DNA of 7,050 bases from Bacteroidales bacterium (GTDB lineage Bacteria > Bacteroidota > Bacteroidia > Bacteroidales > JAOZMU01). Shown here piece by piece: positions 1 to 5,866 of the stretch (within the stretch, counting starts at the first letter, position 1; every line of letters begins with the position of its first letter). A program made the translations under genes and the position numbers. The notes under the pieces are model-generated. The model searched no databases and was not told where the DNA came from. It was given only the letters and a program-made list of their open reading frames with translations. The DNA lies in contig JAOZMU010000173.1 in NCBI GenBank assembly GCA_029934165.1, forward strand, positions 1 to 7,050. The letters are read 5' to 3'.

Positions 1-204
1 GAATTAACAACTTAGGTTAATAAAAAGCGTAAGAACTTTTGTAAGAGTACTTAGTACCCAAATCACAATCGCATTAGGAAATGATGTCTTTGAAGGAAGA
101 TTAAATTAACCTATACCATTATTTGCTATTTGGTACTGATTTTCAGTTAAATAGTAAATCATTGTCTCAATATTAAAAAGTACATGGCACTTTAAAATTG
201 GAGC
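1..204. other. Non-coding left edge
   Basis: No credible gene is visible here on either strand. The stretch is AT-rich and lies downstream of the tRNA-Pro terminator when read on the minus strand. Its only notable content is one copy of the promoter-like repeat at 31-53 with a conserved flank at 9-26. A 9-base inverted match (TAGGTTAAT at 13-21 and ATTAACCTA at 105-113) is present, but in such AT-rich DNA it may be chance. If the repeat is a minus-strand promoter, the gene it serves lies beyond the left edge of the window. Confidence 0.6.
31..53 (-). repeat. Promoter-like 23-base repeat, copy 1
   Basis: These 23 bases (start aagaacttttg, end gagtactta) are identical to 461-483. On the minus strand the element reads GTACTCTTACAA, close to the boxes GTACGTTTGCAA at 641 and GTACTTTTGCAA at 4677. 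It is therefore probably a variant of the Bacteroidota -7 element, with CTTA where the consensus has TTTG. The bases at 9-26 match 16 of 18 positions at 4635-4652, so a leader segment appears to be repeated as well. No TTTG lies at the usual -33 distance, so promoter activity is uncertain while the repeat itself is certain. Confidence 0.6.
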
Positions 205-242
205 AAAAAAAGACAGCAACCTCAAGAGATTACTGTCTTTTT
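205..242 (-). terminator. Terminator after tRNA-Pro
   Basis: On the minus strand the arms AAAAAGACAG and CTGTCTTTTT (plus-strand positions 233-242 and 207-216) pair perfectly. The stem continues inward through a T-G wobble and five more pairs to a CTTG tetraloop, giving about 16 pairs, and a run of T follows. It begins 4 bases after the 3' end of tRNA-Pro, the expected place for a Rho-independent terminator closing the tRNA unit. The arms end in A and T runs on both sides, so it could also work on the plus strand. Confidence 0.85.
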
Positions 243-245
243 ATG

Positions 246-320
246 TCGGGGTGGCAGGATTCGAACCTGCGACCTCCTGCTCCCAAAGCAGGCGCGCTAA
301 CCGGGCTACGCTACACCCCG
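246..320 (-). tRNA. tRNA-Pro (anticodon UGG)
   Basis: This 75-base tRNA reads the proline codon CCA and, with modification, probably other CCN codons. The acceptor arms CGGGGTG and CACCCCG pair fully. The D arm is GCGT/GCGC, the anticodon stem CCTGC/GCAGG encloses the loop TTTGGGA with anticodon TGG, and the T arm GCAGG/CCTGC encloses TTCGAAT. The discriminator base is A, and the 3' CCA is not encoded (the next bases are CAT), so a nucleotidyltransferase must add it. It lies 16 bases after tRNA-Ser, and the two are almost certainly transcribed together. Confidence 0.97.
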
Positions 321-335
321 ATAATGAAAAACGTT

Positions 336-426
<91 letters not shown>

Positions 427-460
427 AAACTGAGGTTTTCAATTATTATTTTACATTGAA

Positions 461-483
461 AAGAACTTTTGTAAGAGTACTTA
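461..483 (-). promoter_or_regulatory. Promoter-like 23-base repeat, copy 2
   Basis: This is an exact copy of 31-53. It sits between the terminator-like hairpin after tRNA-Phe and the start of tRNA-Ser, where a promoter for tRNA-Ser and tRNA-Pro would be expected. On the minus strand it gives TACTCTTA, a departure from TAnnTTTG, and no TTTG is found about 20 bases upstream. Bases at 428-437 (aactgaggtt) match 9 of 10 positions of the flank of copy 1 (aacttaggtt), so part of the leader may be shared too. Alternatively it is a remnant of a local duplication with no promoter role. Confidence 0.4.
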
Positions 484-488
484 CAATC

Positions 489-510
489 AAAAAACTGGAT
501 TTTACTCCAG
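489..510 (-). terminator. Terminator-like hairpin after tRNA-Phe
   Basis: On the minus strand CTGGA, a 6-base loop and TCCAG form a 5-pair stem directly followed by TTTTTTG. It begins 13 bases after the 3' end of tRNA-Phe. The form is that of a short Rho-independent terminator. It may end or weaken transcription before tRNA-Ser, or the structure may mark a processing site between tRNAs of one transcript. The short stem keeps the call modest. Confidence 0.55.
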
Positions 511-523
511 CCTTTCTATAACG

Positions 524-596
524 TGGTGCCACCAGGAATCGAACCGGGGACACAAGGATTTTCAGTCCTTTGCTCTACCAACTGAGCTATGGCACC
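524..596 (-). tRNA. tRNA-Phe (anticodon GAA)
   Basis: This 73-base tRNA reads the phenylalanine codons UUC and UUU. The acceptor arms GGTGCCA and TGGCACC pair fully, the D arm is GCTC/GAGC, and the anticodon stem AAGGA/TCCTT encloses CTGAAAA with anticodon GAA. The T arm CCCGG/CCTGG around TTCGATT contains one C-U mismatch at the third pair (standard positions 51 and 63), which is uncommon. The discriminator is A and CCA is not encoded. It is the first gene after the promoter at 634-665 and remains a convincing tRNA despite the mismatch. Confidence 0.95.
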
Positions 597-633
597 ATTG
601 TTATTGCTTGTCATCGTTATTTTTTTGACGTTG

Positions 634-665
634 CAAACGTACAGCATTTTCATATTACTTCCAAA
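634..665 (-). promoter_or_regulatory. Bacteroidota-type promoter for the tRNA cluster
   Basis: On the minus strand TTTG (662-665) is followed after 20 bases by TACGTTTG (634-641). This matches the -33 TTTG and -7 TAnnTTTG elements known for the primary sigma factor of Bacteroides. Transcription should start a few bases further on, near 627, leaving a leader of about 30 bases before tRNA-Phe at 596. It is the best promoter match in the window and drives tRNA-Phe, and possibly tRNA-Ser and tRNA-Pro by readthrough. Confidence 0.75.
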
Positions 666-692
666 TTTCTCGACTGATTTTTTACAAAAAAT

Positions 693-2570
693 TCACTTTT
701 TAATTTCACACTCATCGACAATTTCGAGTGTGTCTGGGTTTATCACTTTTAGTTTCACCGTTTTACCATCTATATAGAATAAAACTAGTGCATTTTGGGT
801 TGAAAATCTTTCTAAGTATTCTTGCCACGGAGTTGTTTCTTGGGCATAGTAAGGTGCGCCTGCCGCGCCATTATTAATTTGATAAAAAGGTCTTTTAATT
901 TTGAGTTTTGTGCTTCTATACTTTTCGGGATATATATTTGACTCGCCAGTGATACGGAGGCGTGAGTAATTATGCTCATCGCCGGTTAGAAAAGCAACAG
1001 TTTTATTACTGCTATTTATGGCAATATTCAAAATTTGGTCTCTTTTTTCGATAATTCCTTTTTCAAGTTTTTTACCATTTATATATGCCCGATATTTATT
1101 TTTGCCCGAGTACCACATATCATCGCGCACATGACCGCCATTTGGAAAAACGGGAGTGTGAACGGTGATAAAAATATGGTCGATTCGTGTGTCGGCGTTG
1201 TGTTTTAGAACAGTTTTTTCGAGCCAATTCATTTGTTGCTCCATGATATAGCCATGTAAATTTCCGCTCGTTATTGGGGCTCGGGCAAGCGATGGTGCGT
1301 ATAAATAATTGGAATTCAGCACTATAATTGCCACATTGTCGTAAACATAGTCGTAAACGGTTTCGGCATAATCAGGAAAATCTCTTTCGTTTGGATTTGG
1401 GTCAAAACTAGAGCCGTCTTCGCTCACAGGACCGTTTTTTGGATTTACGAAGTTGTTTGCAAAAATTGCTTCGGCAGAGAGCGTCTCGAAAGGGAAAGCG
1501 TCTATAAAATATCTCTTTCTTTTGATAGAATCGTAAAACTCAATCATTACCACCTCATGATTGCCCATTGTTGTATAAATTGGCAAATCACTTGCGTATG
1601 CCTCGATGGAACGCCGCCAATTTGCGTATTGTAAATTCATGTCATCGGCATTTTGACTGTAACCGTTTATCAAATCGCCTGTAAATTGCATAAAAGCAAC
1701 ATCTTGACTTTTTGCATAAGCCATAATTTTGCGCATTATGTAATAATTTGTTCCATATAAATTGCGCTCGCCACCACCGTTTCCGGCTCGCGAATCGCTA
1801 GCATAGCCAAAAACAAAAGGTTTTCGCCTTCCAATTTCCGGAGGTGTTGTGAAACCGTAATTTTTTTTCTCACCACCGTATTCTATTTCGTAAGCGTATT
1901 TTGTCTCTGGTATTAAATTATTGATTGTAAATTCGTGATTTTTAGAACGTTGGCTCTTTAGTGTTTCTCCATTTATCCGCAGTTTTGCTTTGAGGTTTTT
2001 ATCCGTACGAAACCAAATAGTGCATGAATTTGGCGTTTCATCGGCGAGAAATGGACCCTCGGTGAGTGTTTTTTTTGTTTTTATACTACTGCCGTTGTAC
2101 GAAAATTCTATTTTCCCCTGATATAACATTTTCCCTTTGTCATCAACAATTCGGTATCCTAAGGTGGCTTGTTTTCCGTCTTCCCAACCAACAATATCAT
2201 ATCTGCCATCCATATTATTGATAATATCAATAGATGATTTTCCATTGAAAATTTCTGCATTGTATTTAAAAAAAACCGGCTGCGGATGTTTTGAATCATC
2301 GTACGGAATAAAACCATAATATAATGTACCTCGCAAATTTGGCGATAAAAAATCGAAATATAGACCGACATTTGTAGCTCGTATTTCGCCTTGCATTTGC
2401 GAAAGTGTATGCATAGATTTTGTTTTTCGTTGGTAGATTTGTCGCCCATCTTTAACCAAAAATAAACCTTTGTCGTCCTTAAAAATATTTGAATAAACCC
2501 TCGGAACATCTTGAGAATAAGCCCAATAAATAAAAAATGCAAAGAAGACAGTTAAACCAAATTTCATCAT
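693..2570 (-). CDS. Exported purple-acid-phosphatase-like metallophosphoesterase
   Basis: This 625-residue protein probably hydrolyses phosphate esters outside the cytoplasm using two metal ions; its substrate is unknown. Residues 1-19 look like a signal peptide with a hydrophobic core and likely cleavage after AYS, before Q20. Residues about 20-165 form a region I do not recognise. Residues about 168-244 resemble the Fn3-like N-terminal domain of purple acid phosphatases (EGPFLADETPNSCTIWFRT). The calcineurin-like catalytic domain follows, with candidate metal ligands at D259 (SDSRAG), D299 (TGDL), N337-H338 (GNHE), H471 (VHTP) and H533 (GDEHNYSR). The motif order fits the family and none looks lost. 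I see no lipobox cysteine and no clear type IX sorting domain at the C-terminus, so a periplasmic location is the simplest view. The start has two adjacent Met codons (2570 and 2567) and no Shine-Dalgarno sequence. It lies about 100 bases after the modular membrane protein gene, with no clear promoter between, so cotranscription is plausible. Confidence 0.88.
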   Translation of the reverse strand: MMKFGLTVFFAFFIYWAYSQDVPRVYSNIFKDDKGLFLVKDGRQIYQRKTKSMHTLSQMQGEIRATNVGLYFDFLSPNLRGTLYYGFIPYDDSKHPQPVFFKYNAEIFNGKSSIDIINNMDGRYDIVGWEDGKQATLGYRIVDDKGKMLYQGKIEFSYNGSSIKTKKTLTEGPFLADETPNSCTIWFRTDKNLKAKLRINGETLKSQRSKNHEFTINNLIPETKYAYEIEYGGEKKNYGFTTPPEIGRRKPFVFGYASDSRAGNGGGERNLYGTNYYIMRKIMAYAKSQDVAFMQFTGDLINGYSQNADDMNLQYANWRRSIEAYASDLPIYTTMGNHEVVMIEFYDSIKRKRYFIDAFPFETLSAEAIFANNFVNPKNGPVSEDGSSFDPNPNERDFPDYAETVYDYVYDNVAIIVLNSNYLYAPSLARAPITSGNLHGYIMEQQMNWLEKTVLKHNADTRIDHIFITVHTPVFPNGGHVRDDMWYSGKNKYRAYINGKKLEKGIIEKRDQILNIAINSSNKTVAFLTGDEHNYSRLRITGESNIYPEKYRSTKLKIKRPFYQINNGAAGAPYYAQETTPWQEYLERFSTQNALVLFYIDGKTVKLKVINPDTLEIVDECEIKK

Positions 2571-2620
2571 TATTTATGATTTTAAGAAGTTTTTGACTAA
2601 TGGTTTTGTTTTTTCACCAC

Positions 2621-2650
2621 TGTTAGTATGGCTTCAAGCCACGCCGACAG
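2621..2650. other. Hairpin between the two envelope genes
   Basis: The sequence TGGCTTCAAGCCA at 2629-2641 folds into a 5-pair stem with a 3-base loop. Symmetric 5-base internal loops and a second short stem (CTGT with ACAG, 2620-2623 and 2647-2650) extend it outward. It lies in the 101-base gap between the modular protein gene and the phosphoesterase gene. No T run follows on the minus strand, so it is not a standard terminator. It could be an RNA processing or stability element, or a dispersed palindromic repeat, which a single copy cannot decide. Confidence 0.35.
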
Positions 2651-2671
2651 TAAGTTGGAATTGTATAACGC

Positions 2672-4366
2672 CTACTTGACCTCATAGGTTGCAACATTTT
2701 TCTTTTCCTTTTCGCGTACAGTTCCACTAAAATCTTTTCGCACTCCGTTTTCAACAACCGTTATGTTAAAAGGAACTGCTCCTGTGTGATTACTCTGGTG
2801 ACTGCAATATTCGATAGCAATAATATAATTGCCCTTTGTTGGCTTTTCCCAGAAAATATTTTCCTGCGGTGTATTTGTGTATGTTGATGGTGGATAGCGA
2901 TTTGTGTTAGCATCTATATCCAAAATGCCTTTTCCTGCACGGCAAGTATGCGACAATTCCAACGCCCAAATCGTATTTCCGCAAGGGTCTGTAACAAACA
3001 AATCAAGGTCGTCAATAGTATTCCATTGCAGGTTTATACGCATATCGCCACTACCACCGCGCAAAGTTGTCGATGTCTGAATAGCATCCATTGGAATATT
3101 TCGAGATGCTATGGGGGCTTTCATCAAGTCGCTGAATGTCTTGCGTTTAATCGTACTTGTATTTGTTTTAAATCCTGATTTTGACGCAACAATATCAATT
3201 TTATCGCCAGAAATAATACCACTTACAATAAATGTCCCATTAGCGTTGCTGTATTCGAAATTGCTACGTTTTTTTCCGTTTACAGTAATTTCATTTTTTG
3301 CACCAACAATTGGCATTGCGCCTTGACTCGTTATATTACGGAAAATTATATTCTCCTTCAAAGGTCGCAATAAAAGAGTGCGCTGGGCTTCTAATAAAGT
3401 CGTAAAATCCTTAGCCACTGCTGTTAAAGTCGTATCTGCGTAATATTGTTTTTGCCCTTTTATAGTAAATTCAACCGACGCATTAATGTCATCAAACGCA
3501 CCTTTACCAACACCATTTGTATTTGTAGTAGCACTGGCAATAGCTTTATTATCAACGAATAACATAGCTTTAGCTCCGGGCAAAGGTTGCTTGCTGTTTA
3601 GGTCTTTGACAATAAACTGCAAGATTGTTTTTTCGGGCGAAAGTTTAAGCGTTCTTTCTACAAAGTCGCCAACAAAATAATCAGTTTCTCCACTTTTTTT
3701 AGCAGGTTTATATCCGTTATAAGTTGCCTTAATATTCAAAAATGCACATACCGGTAAATTTTCAAGCGTAACAAATCCTGCTGGCGAAGTTTTCTTTTCA
3801 TAAAACAAAGTATCATTTTTTAAATTTATCGAAACAGACACATTGGCATCTGGAAGTGGTTGATTATCATCTTTATCAATAACTTTAAATTCTAAAGTTG
3901 TTGTTCTAATTGGTAGTTTTATCAATAACTCTTCATTGCTATTTATGTCGTGAAAATATGGTTTTATGCTATCCGAGGCGAAACAATTATTGCCGGCAAC
4001 AATCAATGCCTTAGTTTTATGGAAAAAAAGGTAAGAATAAAGAGTATAAGAAACATTATTAAAGACAGCTAAACCAACCGAATCTGTTACTCCTTCTAGC
4101 GTTATATTGGTTTCTGTATTGAACTTTTGTTTATCAAAATCGAAAATTTTTTGCTCATCATAAGAAAATATAACCGTACTGTTAGATACAGGTTTTGTAT
4201 CTTCAGATTCTACAATTCTAAATATTACAGTTTTGTCTAATTCGATGAGCAAAAGCAACGGAAGGAGCAAAAGCAAAAGCCACCAGTACCAGCGTGTCTG
4301 CTTTTTTTTTAATTGTATAACATACTCATTATCAGGATTGTACGTGATTTCTGTTTCGCCTTTCAT
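2672..4366 (-). CDS. Membrane-anchored modular protein, YfaP/DUF2135-like C-terminus
   Basis: The function of this 564-residue protein is unknown. Residues 1-26 end in a basic stretch (KKKQTR) followed by a hydrophobic segment, WYWWLLLLLLPLLLLI, at about 26-41. That predicts one membrane anchor with the N-terminus inside and the rest in the periplasm. Four similar modules then follow at about 45-107, 156-219, 247-313 and 338-405. Each opens with a beta strand and a K/N-QPLPDA-like turn (DDNQPLPDANVSV, NSKQPLPGAKAML) and later has a TSPAG, TNTNG or NANGT turn. This resembles the carboxypeptidase-regulatory or Ig-like folds common in Bacteroidota surface proteins. Residues about 440-545 resemble YfaP/DUF2135 domains, with INLQWNTIDDLDLFVTDPCGN, then ILDIDAN, PQENIFW and KGNYIIAIEY. 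Binding or scaffolding is more likely than catalysis, since no catalytic motif is seen. The ATG at 4366 is the first in frame, with an in-frame stop about 45 codons upstream. A -7 box lies 300 bases upstream at 4670-4677. Confidence 0.82.
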   Translation of the reverse strand: MKGETEITYNPDNEYVIQLKKKQTRWYWWLLLLLLPLLLLIELDKTVIFRIVESEDTKPVSNSTVIFSYDEQKIFDFDKQKFNTETNITLEGVTDSVGLAVFNNVSYTLYSYLFFHKTKALIVAGNNCFASDSIKPYFHDINSNEELLIKLPIRTTTLEFKVIDKDDNQPLPDANVSVSINLKNDTLFYEKKTSPAGFVTLENLPVCAFLNIKATYNGYKPAKKSGETDYFVGDFVERTLKLSPEKTILQFIVKDLNSKQPLPGAKAMLFVDNKAIASATTNTNGVGKGAFDDINASVEFTIKGQKQYYADTTLTAVAKDFTTLLEAQRTLLLRPLKENIIFRNITSQGAMPIVGAKNEITVNGKKRSNFEYSNANGTFIVSGIISGDKIDIVASKSGFKTNTSTIKRKTFSDLMKAPIASRNIPMDAIQTSTTLRGGSGDMRINLQWNTIDDLDLFVTDPCGNTIWALELSHTCRAGKGILDIDANTNRYPPSTYTNTPQENIFWEKPTKGNYIIAIEYCSHQSNHTGAVPFNITVVENGVRKDFSGTVREKEKKNVATYEVK

Positions 4367-4553
4367 TGTCTTTATTTTTTTATCGAAACCGAAATTTACA
4401 AAAAAAAAACGTGGAATGAAAAAATAAGCACATAGTGTCGGTAAAGAGAAATTGTATATACCTTATATTCAGGTCGATAATCGCTCGAAAAGTCTTGTTC
4501 ACTTCGCATTCTTAACTTCACAATGAGTACTATTCAAGAATGATAAATTTTTG

Positions 4554-4651
4554 TTTTAATAGGTTAAGATAATGCAACAAAAAACAAAAAAGTTCTAACG
4601 CTAGATTTAACAGTTATATCGCCTAATTGTCAATAACTTAAGCTAATAAAA
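4554..4651. repeat. Imperfect inverted repeat, 21-base arms
   Basis: The arm at 4554-4574 (TTTTAATAGG then TTAAGATAATG) and the reverse complement of 4631-4651 agree at 17 of 21 positions, with 56 bases between them. As RNA on the minus strand the arms could form a long AT-rich stem in the leader of the modular protein gene. The right arm overlaps the segment shared with 9-26, so it may belong to the same repeat family. A short non-autonomous mobile element is another reading, but no target-site duplication was recognised. Confidence 0.45.
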
Positions 4652-4681
4652 AACTGTGAATTTTTTTTGCAAAAGTACTTA
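4635..4681 (-). repeat. Diverged copy of the promoter-like repeat
   Basis: Positions 4635-4652 match 16 of 18 bases of 9-26 (aacttaagctaataaaaa against aacttaggttaataaaaa). Positions 4664-4681 match 15 of 18 bases of the repeat core at 36-53. The short bridge between them differs and is two bases longer here. The similarity covers both the -7 box and the presumed leader, which goes beyond what a shared sigma-factor consensus would explain. The right end overlaps the TAA stop codon of the aminotransferase gene. Confidence 0.55.
4670..4677 (-). promoter_or_regulatory. Candidate -7 promoter box before the modular protein gene
   Basis: On the minus strand TACTTTTG fits the Bacteroidota -7 consensus TAnnTTTG and begins two bases after the aminotransferase stop codon. 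No TTTG is found at the usual -33 distance, so the match is partial. If active it would give the modular protein gene a leader of about 300 bases containing the inverted repeat. Confidence 0.42.
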
Positions 4682-5860
4682 TAATGTATCCAATATTTTC
4701 TTGATAGCAATACAAGTCTCTTTTATTTCGTCTTTTGTTATTGTTAATGGTGGGGCAATACGAAAAAAACAAGTCTCGAACAGGAAGTTATCAAAAATAT
4801 AACCATTTTTGCGCATTCTTTCGATGAAAAGACTTACTTTGTTTTTGTTCTCTAACTCAATACTCAAAAATAGACCAAAACCCCTAATAGATTTAATCTC
4901 TGTGTGTTGCAACGTATCAATAAATAATTGCCCCTTCTCATCAACCGAATTTAAGACACCTTCGTCCAGAAGAATTTTAAGCGAAGCCAAAGCTGCTGCC
5001 GCCGAAACAGGGTGTCCGCCAAATGTAGTAATATGTCCGTAAGTGTTATTTTCTATTAACGTTTTCATTATTTGGGGCGAAGAAACAAACGCACCAATAG
5101 GCATACCACCCCCCATTGCTTTAGAAATGGTGAAAATGTCTGGAACAACGCCAAAACGTTGAAAAGCAAAGAGTTTGCCTGTCCGTCCAAATCCAGTTTG
5201 GATTTCATCAAAGACAAGCAAAGTGCCTGTTTCATTGCAGCGGTTTCGTAACGCTTGTAGGTATCCTTCTTTTGGTGGTATTATGCCTCCTTCGGCTTGA
5301 ATTGGCTCAACAACAACGCAGGAGGTTTTTTCTGTAATCTGCCATATATCGTCAAAGCAATTGAAATTCAGGTGCTTGACATTTGACAACAAAGCATTGT
5401 AAGGTGCAGAAAATGTTTCTTCGCAAATGCTTAATGCGCCGAGTGTACTTCCGTGATAAGCATTTTTGAAGGCAACCACTTCTGTACGATTTGTAAATCT
5501 GTGCGACACTTTCAATGCTCCCTCAATAGCCTCTGTACCAGAGTTTCCGTAGTGAATAACAGACAAATTTTCTGGTAGCTGACTAATCAAAAGTTTAGCA
5601 AACTGAACTTGTGGAGCTTGCACGTAAGCGCCATATACCGTTAGGTGCATGTGCTTTTCGATTTGATGCTGGATTGCTTCAATTATCTTTGGATTGCTAT
5701 GACCTAAATTTGAGACAGAAAATCCAGAAATCATATCTACATATCGCTCACCTTCAGGAGTGTACATGTATATTCCGCGAGCCTTTTCAATTTCAATTTT
5801 TAATGGCTTGCTAGAAGTTTGTCCAACATGTTGCAAAAATAATTGTCGTCGTGAAATCAT
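4679..5860 (-). CDS. Class III PLP-dependent aminotransferase
   Basis: This 393-residue enzyme should transfer an amino group between an amine substrate and a keto acid using pyridoxal phosphate in the cytoplasm. It resembles the acetylornithine/ornithine aminotransferase group and is a full-length member. The signature residues are in order: NSGTEA for the cofactor phosphate (106-111), YHGS (135-138), E185 in VEPIQAEGG, D218 in FDEIQTGFGRTG, the Schiff-base lysine K247 in ISKAMGGGMPIGA, T279 before FGGHP, and R367 in FRIAPPL. The exact substrate cannot be read from sequence; acetylornithine, ornithine, 4-aminobutyrate and others remain possible. No arginine biosynthesis gene lies nearby, so argD is not assigned. 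Its start at 5860 lies 6 bases (all A on the coding strand) after the gldA stop codon, which implies one transcript with gldA. The stop codon TAA at 4679-4681 directly borders the next promoter box. Confidence 0.93.
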   Translation of the reverse strand: MISRRQLFLQHVGQTSSKPLKIEIEKARGIYMYTPEGERYVDMISGFSVSNLGHSNPKIIEAIQHQIEKHMHLTVYGAYVQAPQVQFAKLLISQLPENLSVIHYGNSGTEAIEGALKVSHRFTNRTEVVAFKNAYHGSTLGALSICEETFSAPYNALLSNVKHLNFNCFDDIWQITEKTSCVVVEPIQAEGGIIPPKEGYLQALRNRCNETGTLLVFDEIQTGFGRTGKLFAFQRFGVVPDIFTISKAMGGGMPIGAFVSSPQIMKTLIENNTYGHITTFGGHPVSAAAALASLKILLDEGVLNSVDEKGQLFIDTLQHTEIKSIRGFGLFLSIELENKNKVSLFIERMRKNGYIFDNFLFETCFFRIAPPLTITKDEIKETCIAIKKILDTL

Positions 5861-5866
5861 TTTTTT

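Larger units (their letters stand above)
4367..4678. other. 312-base non-coding stretch with inverted repeat
   Basis: No convincing gene is visible in this gap between the aminotransferase and modular protein genes. It holds a -7 box at its right end, an imperfect inverted repeat with 21-base arms (4554-4574 and 4631-4651), a second inverted pair CATTCTT/AAGAATG (4507-4513 and 4536-4542), and a run of ten A on the plus strand (4400-4409). A 37-codon open frame at 4396-4509 on the minus strand is too weak to call. Read on the minus strand the whole stretch would be a long structured leader of the modular protein transcript, or it contains a small RNA. Confidence 0.5.

Noticed and set aside
676..692. 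AT-only inverted repeat after the phosphoesterase stop codon
   Set aside because: The T and A runs can pair, but an AT-only stem with a 2 to 4 base loop is too weak to call a terminator.
693..750. Possible type IX secretion sorting domain at the end of the phosphoesterase
   Set aside because: The C-terminal residues lack the typical glycine-rich and final basic beta-strand pattern, and the last strand seems to belong to the catalytic domain.
2159..2542. 127-codon open frame on the minus strand
   Set aside because: It lies wholly inside the phosphoesterase gene in another frame, and its translation looks unlike a real protein, while the overlapping frame encodes a signal peptide and a family-typical sequence.
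4396..4509. 37-codon open frame on the minus strand upstream of the modular protein gene
   Set aside because: It is short, has no recognisable motif, no start-site signal, and lies in AT-rich DNA where such frames are common. It is kept only as part of the T-tract finding.
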